A stretch of DNA of 64,000 nt from Pseudomonas khavaziana (GTDB taxonomy: Bacteria; Pseudomonadota; Gammaproteobacteria; Pseudomonadales; Pseudomonadaceae). The position numbers and the translations under genes were made by a program. The stretch is taken from NCBI RefSeq assembly GCF_019145205.1, contig NZ_JAHSTT010000001.1:496001-560000 (forward strand), written 5' to 3'. Under the pieces are notes generated by a model. It made no database searches and was not told the DNA's origin. It was given only the letters and a program-made list of their open reading frames with translations. This document shows positions 26,359-35,584 of this stretch, in pieces. Numbering within the stretch: position 1 is the stretch's first letter; every line of letters begins with the position of its first letter.

Positions 26359-28950
26359 TTACACCGCAGGCACAGGCTCTGCCTTCGGTGCCGGCTTGGG
26401 CAGCGACGACAGAAACGCCATGATCAGCGCCGCTACGTACGGCAGCGATTGCACCAGCAGCATCACTACCCAGAAGCGTATGTCGTTGCTGGGCAGGCCC
26501 TGTACCAGGTAGATCCCCAGCGCGGCGCCCCACAGCAGCAGCATGATGAACATTTCTTCGCGGGCTTCGGAGATCGCCACCCAGAAGCCGTGGTTATCCG
26601 CGTTTTTCGGCGTACGAAAGAACGGAATGCTGGTGGTGAAGAAGCCATACAGCACCGCCTTGGCGATGGTGTGGGACAGCGCCAACCCGGCCAGCGCGGC
26701 GCAGAACGCATCTTTCAAGTTCACGCCTACCGCACGACGGTAGAGGAAGATGATCTTGCCGACCTTGAACACAAACAACGCCAATGGCGGGATGGCGAAA
26801 ATCAGCAACGGTGGGTCGACCCGGGTCGGCACGATGATCATTGCCGCCGACCACAACAGTGCGCCGACGGTAAAGAAGATGTTCATGCCATCGGCCACCC
26901 ACGGCAGCCAGCCGGCGAGGAAGTGGTAACGCTGGCCACGGGTCAGCTCGGTGTCCTTGCCGCGCAACAGGCTGGCGGTGTGGCGCTTGATGATCTGGAT
27001 CGCACCATAGGCCCAGCGGAAACGCTGTTTCTTGAAGTCGATAAAGGTATCCGGCATCAGGCCCTTGCCGTAGCTGTCGTGGTAATAGGCCGCCGACAGG
27101 CCTTTTTCGAACACGCGCAGCCCCAGTTCGGCGTCTTCACAGATGCACCAGTCGGCCCAGCCCAGCTCCTCGAGCACCGAACGGCGGGTCATGGTCATGG
27201 TGCCGTGCTGGATGATCGCGTCGCGATCGTTGCGGGTGACCATGCCGATATGGAAGAAGCCCTTGTATTCGGCATAGCAGAGCTTCTTGAAGGTACTTTC
27301 GTTCTGGTCGCGGTAATCCTGGGGCGACTGCACCACAGCGATTTTCGGGTCGGCGAAGTGCGGGACCATGTGCTTGAGCCAGTTGGGCGACACGCAGTAG
27401 TCCGAGTCGATCACCGCGATCACTTCAGCATCCTTGGCGGTGTGTGGGATCAGGTAGTTCAGCGCGCCACCCTTGAAACCAGCCAGAGGGGCGACGTGGA
27501 AGAACTTGAAGCGCGGGCCCAGGGTTTCGCAGTAGTCACGCACCGGCTCCCACACCGCAGGGTCCTTGGTGTTGTTGTCGATGATCAGGACTTCGTAGTC
27601 CGGGTAATCGAGGGCGGCCAGGGCGTCGAGGGTCTGTTTGACCATCTCCGGCGGCTCGTTGTAGCACGGCACATGGATGGACACTTTCGGGCGGTAGTGC
27701 GAATCCCCGATCACCGGCAGGAATTCACGCCGACGCTTGTGGGTCCACACCGCTTCTGCCAGTTCGTGGGCTTCGGTCAGCAACACGATAAACACACCGA
27801 GGGCGCCCAGGGCGAGGAGGATGCCCACGGTGACGCTGAACCAAGTGCTGTATTGCTGGCTGTAGTCGTAGCCGATCCAGACCAGCACTGACCCACACAG
27901 GAACGCGACAAAGGTCAGGAAAGTACGACCGCGTTGACGCAGGGCCGAGCCGTCGATCATCAGCAGGGTCAGGGACAGCAGTGCAAGCACCACCGAGCCG
28001 ATGGCCAGCACGCGCCATTGCGGGATCGCCACCACCGGGCCTTCAAAATTGAATTTCTGCTGGCGTGCGGCGTTGAACACGCCCCAATACGCGCCCGCCG
28101 AGCCTTCGTCGCTGACCTTCCAAGGCTGGTCAAAGGCCTCGATCACGAAGTAGTTGTAACCCTGGCGATTGAGCTTGTTCACCAGCGTGCGCAGGTAAAT
28201 CGCCTGGTCGGCCGGGGACGACTCATTGCCACCGCGCATACGACCGTTGCTCGGCCAGCCAACTTCCGACAGCAGCAGCGGTTTTTTCGGGAAGGCTTTC
28301 TTCAGGTCTTTGGCGCGGTCGATCACGTATTGGCCGGCCTTGTCCATCGGGATGTATTCCCAGAATGGCAGGATGTGCGCGGCAATCAGGTCAACGTGCT
28401 TGGCCAGTTGCGGGTTCTTTTCCCAGATGTGCCATTGCTCGGAGGTGGTCACCGGTACTTTTACCGCGGAGCGCACTCGGTCCAGCAGCACGATCAGGGC
28501 TTCTGGGGTGATTTCTTTTCGGAACAACGCCTCGTTGCCGACCACCACGCGCACGACACTGCGCGAGGTGTTGGCGATTTCGATGGCGCGCTGGATTTCA
28601 CGCTCGTTGCGTTCCAGGTCCGGGCTGATCCAGATCCCCAGGGTCACGCGCAGGCCGAACTCTTCGGCCAGCTTGGGGATGTCGCCCAGGGTGCCGTCGA
28701 CCGAGTAGGTACGGATGTTATCCGTCAGCTTGCTCATGATCGCCAGGTCTTGACGCATCTGTTCGTCAGTGGGGAACTGGTTTTTCTGCGGGTACTGGCC
28801 CTGCTGGAACGGCGAGTAGGAAAACCCGGAGATCTGTTCAGGCCAGTTGGGAGTGGTGACCGGGCGGTTGATCAGCGCCCAGAAGCCGGTGAACAGCGCG
28901 GCAATTGCCAGCACTACCACCAGGTTGAGTCCAAATTTACGCGATGACAT
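26359..28950 (-). CDS. ndvB: Periplasmic glucan synthase NdvB (GH17-GT2 fusion)
   Basis: An 863-residue inner-membrane protein. After an N-terminal membrane helix comes a GH17-like domain (about 30-310), with NEALFRKEITPEA and LLLSEVGWPSNG acid motifs. Two to three helices follow, then a processive GT2 domain with VIDSDYCV, CEDAELGLRVF and the product-site QRFRW. Further helices end the protein. It resembles Pseudomonas NdvB, which makes cyclic beta-1,3-glucans linked to osmoadaptation and biofilm tolerance. The gene sits upstream of dapE on the same strand. The ATG at 28950 is chosen as the family N-terminus; its ribosome-binding site is weak. The frame runs on to 29085. Confidence 0.9.
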   Translation of the reverse strand: MSSRKFGLNLVVVLAIAALFTGFWALINRPVTTPNWPEQISGFSYSPFQQGQYPQKNQFPTDEQMRQDLAIMSKLTDNIRTYSVDGTLGDIPKLAEEFGLRVTLGIWISPDLERNEREIQRAIEIANTSRSVVRVVVGNEALFRKEITPEALIVLLDRVRSAVKVPVTTSEQWHIWEKNPQLAKHVDLIAAHILPFWEYIPMDKAGQYVIDRAKDLKKAFPKKPLLLSEVGWPSNGRMRGGNESSPADQAIYLRTLVNKLNRQGYNYFVIEAFDQPWKVSDEGSAGAYWGVFNAARQQKFNFEGPVVAIPQWRVLAIGSVVLALLSLTLLMIDGSALRQRGRTFLTFVAFLCGSVLVWIGYDYSQQYSTWFSVTVGILLALGALGVFIVLLTEAHELAEAVWTHKRRREFLPVIGDSHYRPKVSIHVPCYNEPPEMVKQTLDALAALDYPDYEVLIIDNNTKDPAVWEPVRDYCETLGPRFKFFHVAPLAGFKGGALNYLIPHTAKDAEVIAVIDSDYCVSPNWLKHMVPHFADPKIAVVQSPQDYRDQNESTFKKLCYAEYKGFFHIGMVTRNDRDAIIQHGTMTMTRRSVLEELGWADWCICEDAELGLRVFEKGLSAAYYHDSYGKGLMPDTFIDFKKQRFRWAYGAIQIIKRHTASLLRGKDTELTRGQRYHFLAGWLPWVADGMNIFFTVGALLWSAAMIIVPTRVDPPLLIFAIPPLALFVFKVGKIIFLYRRAVGVNLKDAFCAALAGLALSHTIAKAVLYGFFTTSIPFFRTPKNADNHGFWVAISEAREEMFIMLLLWGAALGIYLVQGLPSNDIRFWVVMLLVQSLPYVAALIMAFLSSLPKPAPKAEPVPAV

Positions 28951-29167
28951 GGCGATTTCGGGTTCCAAAAGGTGTGGAACGAAAAGAGGTGTCGGCCTAC
29001 GCCGAACGGCGCGCATCCTACACCGGCCCCTCCCTGAGCGTATAGCAGACAAGGAAAGGCCGGACGTTAGTCTGCGAAAGTTCACCTAAGTTCTTTACTT
29101 GTAGCTGGAAGCTTCGAACTTGTCGCTCTGTAGTCCATAATGCGCGCCGGTTTTTGGGGTAATGATC

Positions 29168-29977
29168 ATGAGTACAGAAGATCCGCGGTTTGCAGGCGTC
29201 GCCCGCTTGTACGGCATTGAGGGCCTGGAACGCTTGAAAGCGGCCCATGTGGCAATTGTCGGCGTCGGCGGCGTGGGCTCCTGGGCGGCGGAAGCGATTG
29301 CCCGTTGCGGGGTGGGCGAGATTTCACTGTTTGATCTGGACGATGTCTGCGTCAGTAATAGCAACCGGCAGTTGCATGCCCTGGACAGCACCGTGGGCAA
29401 GCCCAAGGTCGAGGTTATGGCCGAGCGCCTGCGGGGCATCAACCCGGATTGCACCGTGCATGCCGTGGCGGATTTCGTCACTCGCGACACCATGGCCGAG
29501 TACATCACCCCGAACATCGATTGCGTGATCGACTGCATCGACGCCGTCAACGCCAAGGCGGCGCTGATCGCCTGGTGCAAGCGCCGCAAGATCCAGATCA
29601 TCACCACCGGCGGCGCCGGCGGGCAGATTGACCCGACGTTGATCCAGGTGTGCGACCTGAACCGTACCTTTAATGACCCCCTGGCCTCGAAAGTGCGCTC
29701 CACCCTGCGCCGCGACTATGGTTTCTCCCGCACTGTGACCCGCCATTACAGCGTGCCCTGTGTGTTTTCCACCGAACAGCTGCGCTACCCCAAGCCGGAC
29801 GGCAGTATCTGTTTGCAGAAGAGTTTTGTTGGCGATGGCGTAAAGTTGGACTGCGCGGGCGGGTTTGGCGCGGTGATGATGGTGACGGCTACCTTCGGGA
29901 TGGTGGCGGCGACCAAGGCGGTGGACAAGATTGTGGCTGGGGTGCGCAGACCTTCGGAGCGGGTCAAGCCCCTCTGA
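29168..29977 (+). CDS. tcdA: tRNA threonylcarbamoyladenosine dehydratase TcdA (CsdL)
   Basis: A 269-residue E1-like adenylating enzyme that dehydrates t6A37 to cyclic ct6A37. The nucleotide-binding VGVGGVGSWAAEAIARCG lies near 31-48. LDDVCVSNSNRQ, DCIDAVNAK and TTGGAGGQIDPT are typical. An ATG two codons upstream (29162) is possible, but GGGG spacing favours 29168. csdE and csdA, whose products form a sulfur-transfer pathway with CsdL in E. coli, lie just to the right on the opposite strand. Confidence 0.94.
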   Translation: MSTEDPRFAGVARLYGIEGLERLKAAHVAIVGVGGVGSWAAEAIARCGVGEISLFDLDDVCVSNSNRQLHALDSTVGKPKVEVMAERLRGINPDCTVHAVADFVTRDTMAEYITPNIDCVIDCIDAVNAKAALIAWCKRRKIQIITTGGAGGQIDPTLIQVCDLNRTFNDPLASKVRSTLRRDYGFSRTVTRHYSVPCVFSTEQLRYPKPDGSICLQKSFVGDGVKLDCAGGFGAVMMVTATFGMVAATKAVDKIVAGVRRPSERVKPL

Positions 29978-30001
29978 GTCTCAGAGCTTTACACCGTTCA
30001 A

Positions 30002-30467
30002 AATGTGGGAGGGGGCTTGCTCCCGATGGCGGCCTCAGGGCCGACCAGGATGTTGGATCAGACTGAGTACATATCCGTTATTTGGGTAACGGCCGCTATG
30101 GGTTCCGCCCTTACGGCGGCTCACTTTTGAAAACAGCGCAAAAGTAAGCAAAACGCTCTTGCCCCACCACTCGGCACCTCGCTCAGGCTCGGTGTGCCCG
30201 TAATCCGCCATGGATTTGGGGGGCCGCCGCCACGCGCCATCCATGGCGCGGGGCGGCTAAACCGGCATCCCTGCCGGTTTACCCCCAAATCCCTGTCGAA
30301 TTCCGGCCAGCGTGGTTTAACGGGGCGCCTGAGATCAAAAGCAGATCAAGGTCAAGAGCGGCTCGCTTCGCATCGTGGTTACCGTCGGTTGCTATCAAGT
30401 TGGAGTGTCAGATTGATAGATCTGGTGGCTGATACGCCGCCATCGGGAGCAAGCCCCCTCCCACATT
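30002..30467. repeat. REP-bounded composite intergenic element
   Basis: This 489-bp gap holds no credible gene. A 32-nt REP-containing sequence (30002-30033) is repeated exactly inverted at 30436-30467. Between them lie a GC-rich segment (about 30095-30210) and a structured core at 30212-30292. The right copy ends on the first base of the csdE stop codon. It looks like a dispersed, non-coding repeat mobilised with REP ends. Confidence 0.7.
30212..30292. repeat. Three-way-junction core of the intergenic element
   Basis: An 11-bp outer stem GGATTTGGGGG / CCCCCAAATCC (30212-30222 / 30282-30292) encloses two hairpins. One is CGCGCCAT-CC-ATGGCGCG with an outer GCCGCC/GGCGGC (30223-30257). The other is TAAACCGGCA-TCCC-TGCCGGTTTA (30258-30281). 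The three helices abut almost without unpaired bases. Function unknown. Confidence 0.7.
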
Positions 30468-30880
30468 CAGTTGTGTGTATGGCTTAGTTCGCGCATACGT
30501 TGCAGGACTGCATTCAAGCCGTTGGTGCGCGATGGTGACAGCTGCCGGGACAGGCCTAGTTGTGCAAACCAACCCGGCAAATCCACCGCTTGCAGTTCAT
30601 CAGCCGACACCCCATTGACCCGCGCCAGCAACAGCGCCACCAACCCGCGAATCATCCTTGCCTCGCTGCTGGCAGCAAACTGCCAATGGCCGTCCTGCAA
30701 ATGCCCCACCAACCACACCAGGCTTTCACAGCCTTGCACCAGGTTGGCGTCGACCTTTTCATCATCCGCCAACGCGGGCAGTCGCTCGCCCCATTGCATC
30801 AGCATCCGCGCGCGCTGCTCCCAACCGCCGACAGCCTGGAATGCCTGCAGCGCAGCCATCGCGTCCACTGGCAAGCTCAT
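30467..30880 (-). CDS. csdE: SufE-family sulfur acceptor CsdE
   Basis: A 137-residue SufE-like protein with the conserved sulfur-accepting Cys51 in VQGCESLVWL. It takes persulfide sulfur from the cysteine desulfurase encoded just upstream. Its start overlaps the csdA stop (ATGA), so the pair is coupled. By E. coli precedent it also interacts with CsdL/TcdA, encoded nearby. Confidence 0.93.
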   Translation of the reverse strand: MSLPVDAMAALQAFQAVGGWEQRARMLMQWGERLPALADDEKVDANLVQGCESLVWLVGHLQDGHWQFAASSEARMIRGLVALLLARVNGVSADELQAVDLPGWFAQLGLSRQLSPSRTNGLNAVLQRMRELSHTHN

Positions 30881-32082
30881 CGCAACATATCCAGCGCCTG
30901 GTCCAACGCTTCAAAGAAGCGCTCCAAGTCATCGGAGTCGTTGTACAGCGCCAGGGACACTCGAATGGCGCCGGATAAGTGCATGGCCTTGAGCAGCGGC
31001 ATTGCACAATGATGCCCGGCGCGCACGGCGATGCCTTGCTCGGTCAACAGGTGAGCCAGGTCGGCGTTATGCACACCGTCCACCACAAAGCTCACCAGTG
31101 CTGCTTGCGGTGATCCCAGTACGCGCACGCCATTGCGTGCTTTCAGCCCGCGCAGCAAATAGTCGTGCAGTGCCGCTTCATGGGTGGTCACGGCGTGCTG
31201 ATCCAGTGAGCTCAGGTAATCCAGGGTGGCACCCAGGCCGATCACGCCGGCAATGGGCGGCGTGCCGGCTTCGAACCCCAGTGGGGCAGGGCGGAAGCTG
31301 GCGCCTTGATAATCTGCCTGCTGCACCATCTCGCCGCCAAACTGCCAGTGGCGCAGGTGATGCAGGGCAGCGTTGCGACCGAACAGCACGCCGACGCCGT
31401 CCGGGCCGTAGAGCTTGTGGCTGGAAAATACGTAGAAATCGCAGCCCAGGGCCTGTACGTCGTGGCGACCATGCACGATGCCTTGGGCGCCATCCACAAC
31501 AGTCAGGGCACCGTTTGCCTGGGCCAGCGTCAGTAGCGCTTCCAGCGGCTGCCAGGTGCCCAGCACGTTGGACAACTGGCTCACCGCCAGCAGGCGCGTG
31601 CGCGGGCCGATCAATGATGCGGCGGCTTGCAGGTCGATCACGCCGTCATCGTCCAGGGGCAATACCACCAGCGTCAGCGCACACCGTTTGGCCAATTGCT
31701 GCCAGGGCAACAGGTTGGCGTGGTGTTCCAGGGCGCTGATGGCTATCTCATCGCCCGCATTGAATAGGTGCTCAAGGCCATAGGCCAAGAGGTTCAGCGC
31801 AGAGGTTGCGCCGTGGGTGAATACGACCTGCCCGCTGTCGCCTGCATTCAACCACTGCGCGACCTTGCTGCGACTGTCCTCAAAGGCTTGGGTCGCATGG
31901 GCCCCCGGCAAATGCTGGGCGCGGTGCACATTGGCTGCGCCATTGGCGTAGTAATGGCTGATGGCATCCAGCAGGGCCTGGGGTTTTTGGGCGGTGGCGG
32001 CGCTGTCCAGATAGGTCTGGTCTTGCCTTTGCAGGGTGGCGATGGCCGGGAAATCGGCGCGCCAGGGGGAGGGCACAAGCAT
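30877..32082 (-). CDS. csdA: Cysteine desulfurase CsdA (SufS-like class II)
   Basis: A 401-residue PLP enzyme releasing sulfur from cysteine as a persulfide. PLP-binding Lys223 lies in SSHKLYGP; the active-site Cys359 is in AGHHCAMPLL, typical of group II. TYLDSAATAQKP opens the fold. The ATG at 32082 is preferred to a TTG three codons upstream. It forms an operon with csdE. Confidence 0.94.
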   Translation of the reverse strand: MLVPSPWRADFPAIATLQRQDQTYLDSAATAQKPQALLDAISHYYANGAANVHRAQHLPGAHATQAFEDSRSKVAQWLNAGDSGQVVFTHGATSALNLLAYGLEHLFNAGDEIAISALEHHANLLPWQQLAKRCALTLVVLPLDDDGVIDLQAAASLIGPRTRLLAVSQLSNVLGTWQPLEALLTLAQANGALTVVDGAQGIVHGRHDVQALGCDFYVFSSHKLYGPDGVGVLFGRNAALHHLRHWQFGGEMVQQADYQGASFRPAPLGFEAGTPPIAGVIGLGATLDYLSSLDQHAVTTHEAALHDYLLRGLKARNGVRVLGSPQAALVSFVVDGVHNADLAHLLTEQGIAVRAGHHCAMPLLKAMHLSGAIRVSLALYNDSDDLERFFEALDQALDMLR

Positions 32083-32149
32083 GGTGGTCAAAACTCGTAT
32101 AAGCGGGCCGCCCCGAAGGTGCGACCCGCTAGTGGCATCGAGTGGCTGC

Positions 32150-33184
32150 TTAGTTGTGAGCGTGCAGCGCTTCGTTCAGTTCGATGGCCGATTTGTGGGT
32201 TTTGCATTCCACGGCACCGGTCTCGGAGTTACGACGGAACAGCAGGTCTGGTTGGCCAGCCAGCTCGCGCGCCTTGACCACCTTGACCAGCTGGTTTTGC
32301 TCGTCGAGCAGGGCAACCTTGGTGCCGGCGGTGATGTACAGGCCCGATTCCACGGTGTTGCGATCGCCCAATGGGATACCGGTACCGGCATTGGCGCCGA
32401 TCAGGCAGCCTTCGCCCACCTTGATCACGATATTGCCGCCGCCCGACAGGGTGCCCATAGTGGAGCAACCGCCGCCCAGATCCGAGCCTTTGCCAACGAA
32501 TACGCCTGCCGATACGCGGCCTTCGATCATGCCCGGGCCTTCGGTGCCGGCGTTGAAGTTGACGAAACCTTCGTGCATCACGGTGGTGCCTTCGCCCACG
32601 TAGGCGCCCAGGCGGATACGCGCAGCATCGGCGATACGCACACCGGCCGGTACCACGTAGTCGGTCATTTTCGGGAACTTGTCCACCGAGAACACTTCCA
32701 GCAGCTCGCCACGCAGGCGCGCTTCGAGTTGGCGTTCGGCAAGCTCGTTGATATCGATGGCACCCTGGCTGGTCCAGGCCACGTTCGGCAACTGCGGGAA
32801 CACGCCGGCCAGGTTCAGGCCGTGGGGCTTGACCAGGCGATGGGACAGCAGGTGCAGCTTGAGGTAGGCCTCAGGCGTGGAGGTCAGCGCGGCGTCTTCG
32901 GCCAGCAAGGTAGCGACCAGCGGCGTATGACTTTCTGCCAGGCGATTTAGCAGCGCGGCTTGGGTGGCATCGACGTTCTTGAGTGCATCGGCCAGTTGCA
33001 GCGCTTGGCTGATGGTGAACGTGATCGCGTGGTTGCCCTCGGTGTAACCCAGGATCGGCGCAATGGCCGCAACGATTTCTGCCGACGGGTTGAGCAACGG
33101 TTGTGCGTAAAACACTTCCAGCCAAGCACCTTGGCGGTTCTGAGTGCCGACGCCGAAGCCCAGGCTGAACAGGGAATTGGACAT
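32150..33184 (-). CDS. dapD: 2,3,4,5-tetrahydropyridine-2,6-dicarboxylate N-succinyltransferase
   Basis: A 344-residue, long-type DapD, which succinylates tetrahydrodipicolinate in lysine/diaminopimelate synthesis. The C-terminal half is a left-handed beta-helix with hexapeptide repeats around IRLGAYVGEGTTVMHEGFVNFNAGTEGPGMIEGRVSAGVFVGKGSDLGGG. AGGTAACAGC precedes the ATG at 33184. The frame to 33256 is leader. Confidence 0.95.
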   Translation of the reverse strand: MSNSLFSLGFGVGTQNRQGAWLEVFYAQPLLNPSAEIVAAIAPILGYTEGNHAITFTISQALQLADALKNVDATQAALLNRLAESHTPLVATLLAEDAALTSTPEAYLKLHLLSHRLVKPHGLNLAGVFPQLPNVAWTSQGAIDINELAERQLEARLRGELLEVFSVDKFPKMTDYVVPAGVRIADAARIRLGAYVGEGTTVMHEGFVNFNAGTEGPGMIEGRVSAGVFVGKGSDLGGGCSTMGTLSGGGNIVIKVGEGCLIGANAGTGIPLGDRNTVESGLYITAGTKVALLDEQNQLVKVVKARELAGQPDLLFRRNSETGAVECKTHKSAIELNEALHAHN

Positions 33185-33215
33185 GCTGTTACCTCTACAA
33201 AAATGGAAGGCTGGC

Positions 33216-33578
33216 CTACTTGAGGGCCGCCGAATAACTATCTGGCTTGAAGCCAATCAGGGTTCTGTCACCGAGATCGAGCACCGGGCGCTTGATCATC
33301 GAGGGTTGTGCGAGCATCAATTCAATGGCTTTCGACTGATCGAGATCGGCTTTGCGTTCGTCTTCGAGTTTGCGAAAGGTGGTACCCGCACGGTTCAAAA
33401 CCACCTGCCAACCGTGCTCGTTGCACCATTGGGTCAAGTGTTCGCGGTCGATACCGGCCGTTTTGTAGTCATGGAACTCATAGCTCACCGCGTGCTCATC
33501 GAGCCAGGTGCGCGCCTTTTTCATGGTGTCGCAGGCTTTGATGCCGTAAAGCTGTAAGTGCTTGATTTCACTGGGCAT
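33216..33578 (-). CDS. ArsC/Spx/YffB-family thioredoxin-fold protein
   Basis: A 120-residue arsenate-reductase-like protein. It has a single N-terminal Cys16 in YGIKACDTMKKA, and DYKTAGIDREHLTQW plus KRPVLDLGDRTLIGF later. One cysteine without a CXXC and the CDT sequence match the YffB-type branch, a putative glutathione-dependent thiol reductase, more than true ArsC. A strong GGGGAGG lies 5-6 nt upstream of the ATG. The prophage begins just upstream of this start, so its native promoter may have been replaced or rebuilt at the att site. Confidence 0.88.
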   Translation of the reverse strand: MPSEIKHLQLYGIKACDTMKKARTWLDEHAVSYEFHDYKTAGIDREHLTQWCNEHGWQVVLNRAGTTFRKLEDERKADLDQSKAIELMLAQPSMIKRPVLDLGDRTLIGFKPDSYSAALK

Positions 33579-33628
33579 AAAATCCTCCCCAAAACTTCCC
33601 CAATATCGCCCAAAAATTCAGCCGTCGA

Positions 33629-34732
33629 TTATGCCACGTCGATCCACTCAGCGCCTCGGCTGTCGCGGTACAGATCGGTCATTGTGGCCGAACGATGACC
33701 GAGTAGTTTCTGGGCGTCACGGCCTTCAAGCTCATGAAGGCGTGCAGCCAGCGAGCGTTGTTCGTGAAAGGACGGTGGCTGGCGCCCAAAACTTATACCC
33801 AGCTTCGCGCCGGCCTTGTCGCGCGCTTCGGCAAATGCAGAGCTCAGCGTGTCCAGCACCAATGGCTGGCCAGCCTTTGCCCGGCCCGAAGCTTGTGCAT
33901 GGTGCACCAGGTGTTGTGACAGAGCGCGGTCGCGGCATTGCTTAATTACGGTGGACAGATCCAGGCCGACCGACTCGAGGCGAAGCGCGGTGCTGATCCG
34001 CAGCCGGGCCCCGGTCTTGGACTGAACGACATGAAGGAAGCCGTCGTGCACGTCCTTGAAAAGCATCGAGGCTATATCGTCCCGGCGCTGGCCAGTCAGC
34101 ACCGCCAGTTCCATTGCCCTGCGAAGCCATGGTTTCTTGGCTTCCTCATAGATTGCCTTCCACAGTTCCAGCGTCAGCCGTTCGCGCTTGATGCTTACCC
34201 GCGCGGCCTTGGTCACTTCGACCGGGTTGGCGTCTGCCCACCCTCGCGCCTGAGCCTCGGCGAACACGTCTCGCAACAGCGAGCGCATCGCCCTGGCCAT
34301 CTGCGCCTTTCCCTCTTTAGCCATGCCCGTCAGGTAATCGGCCACATCCATCGTTGTGATGTCCTTAATCCCCTTCGAGCCGAAGACTGCCGTCAGGCGG
34401 TTTAGCCGCATACCCACGTTTTTATTGCTGCTTGCCGACAGCTTCCGCTCGGCGAACAGCTCGCGGTATTCGTCCAGCCATTCCGAGAACAATTTGCCAG
34501 GCGCTGGCGCCGGAGTGCTGATGCGCTCAGCCAGCGTTGGTTTGATGGCGTCTGCGTGGTTGGCGGCGACGGCCTCTCGAATGGCCGCCTCCTTATCCTT
34601 ACCCAGGCCGAATACGCGACCGCTGATTGGGTCGCGGTAGGTGTAATAAGTGACGCCGTTGCGGGCGTCAGTTTTACGGTAGAGATTGGGGGGGAGGTCC
34701 TTTGACCCGGTGTTACGCGGCCTGGGCGCCAT
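33629..34732 (-). CDS. int: Lambda-Int-type tyrosine integrase
   Basis: A 367-residue recombinase collinear with lambda Int. The N-terminal arm-binding domain is recognisable (KDLPPNLYRK, YRDPISGRVFGLGKDKEAAI). The catalytic domain has Arg216 in TGQRRDDI, Lys239, His323/Arg326 in FHEQRSL, His346 in LLGHRS and nucleophile Tyr355. It integrates and excises the prophage. Its start overlaps the xis gene by 20 bp, as in lambda. Confidence 0.95.
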   Translation of the reverse strand: MAPRPRNTGSKDLPPNLYRKTDARNGVTYYTYRDPISGRVFGLGKDKEAAIREAVAANHADAIKPTLAERISTPAPAPGKLFSEWLDEYRELFAERKLSASSNKNVGMRLNRLTAVFGSKGIKDITTMDVADYLTGMAKEGKAQMARAMRSLLRDVFAEAQARGWADANPVEVTKAARVSIKRERLTLELWKAIYEEAKKPWLRRAMELAVLTGQRRDDIASMLFKDVHDGFLHVVQSKTGARLRISTALRLESVGLDLSTVIKQCRDRALSQHLVHHAQASGRAKAGQPLVLDTLSSAFAEARDKAGAKLGISFGRQPPSFHEQRSLAARLHELEGRDAQKLLGHRSATMTDLYRDSRGAEWIDVA

Positions 34733-34955
34733 GGCGGGCTCTCTCTATTCTGCTGATCAGGCTGCCCCCTGTGATTCGGGCGGGCTGCTGCTCAGGGTCC
34801 TGATAATGTGCGTCCGATTCTACATAGTAGTTGCGGCCGTGCTTTACGGGTACAGGGTTGATTCGGCCCTCCCGTGCCCATTTGCGTAGGGTGTTGGGGC
34901 TTGGTGGCGTTTTGAACTCGGCCGCCGCCCATTCATCTAGGGTGACTTTGCTCAT
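34713..34955 (-). CDS. xis: Lambda-type excisionase
   Basis: An 80-residue protein with the winged-helix layout of lambda Xis: TLDEWAAAEF, PNTLRKWAREGRINPVPVKHGRNYYV, and a basic RITGGSLISRIERAR tail. It directs Int toward excision. GGGAGG lies 5-6 nt upstream of the ATG at 34955; the larger frame to 35498 is not used. It overlaps int downstream and the membrane-protein gene upstream. Confidence 0.9.
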   Translation of the reverse strand: MSKVTLDEWAAAEFKTPPSPNTLRKWAREGRINPVPVKHGRNYYVESDAHYQDPEQQPARITGGSLISRIERARHGAQAA

Positions 34956-35176
34956 GGATTCCTCCCGCCGGCAGTGGGCCGCGCTGTCTTGATGATGTGG
35001 ATTGCCAGGCCCAAGCTGATCAGCAGCCAGGCGCATGTGCCGGCGAAGGCGTAGAGCAGTGCCTCGGTGGTGCCGGTGCCAACAAGGCCGGGCCCGGCCC
35101 AGAAGAACCAGCCGAGTGTTCCTACCAGGTACAGAAAAGCGCCCAGCAGTATCAGGGTGAGTTTCATAGCGAACAT
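34952..35176 (-). CDS. Small two-helix membrane protein of the prophage
   Basis: 74 residues with two strong hydrophobic segments (about 5-26 and 37-61) and a short polar tail. AAGGA lies 6 nt upstream of the ATG at 35176; ATG 35167 is an alternative. Its stop overlaps the xis start (ATGA). The family is not recognised; it could be an accessory envelope protein. Confidence 0.7.
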   Translation of the reverse strand: MFAMKLTLILLGAFLYLVGTLGWFFWAGPGLVGTGTTEALLYAFAGTCAWLLISLGLAIHIIKTARPTAGGRNP

Positions 35177-35211
35177 GGGGTGTCCTTGCCGCGCTGGGCG
35201 GCAGAAGGTGG

Positions 35212-35535
35212 TTAATCCATCTGATACCAGACGTAGCAGTCGACGCCCTGGTCCTTGAGTGATTTGTGCATGGCCTGGACGCCGGCATAACGACGATTGC
35301 CGATGCCAGCGAAAGGGGTGTCGAGGTGGAAGCCTCGGCGGTGCCAGCCAGTCGCCTCCTGGAGGTATCCGCGCATACCATTAACCCATGACTCGCGAAC
35401 ACCGGGCATTGGGATAACAACTCGGTCACAGTTGGCGCTACCGCCATCGTCGTCGCATGCATCAGCGGCGGCTTGGCCTGCTTTAATTGCAATTTCAATC
35501 TTTGGCGGCAAGGCCACGATTTCTTCTTTGTTCAT
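35212..35535 (-). CDS. Prophage hypothetical protein
   Basis: A 107-residue soluble protein with an acidic DACDDDGGSANCDR patch and an ordered C-terminal part (GFHLDTPFAGIGNRRYAG, DQGVDCYVWYQM). GGAG lies 7-8 nt before the ATG at 35535. It is part of the tightly packed leftward operon. No function recognised. Confidence 0.7.
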   Translation of the reverse strand: MNKEEIVALPPKIEIAIKAGQAAADACDDDGGSANCDRVVIPMPGVRESWVNGMRGYLQEATGWHRRGFHLDTPFAGIGNRRYAGVQAMHKSLKDQGVDCYVWYQMD

Positions 35536-35584
35536 GCCATAGCTCCGCCCGCCGCTCACCGGCAGGCATGTAGGGGGATTGGGG

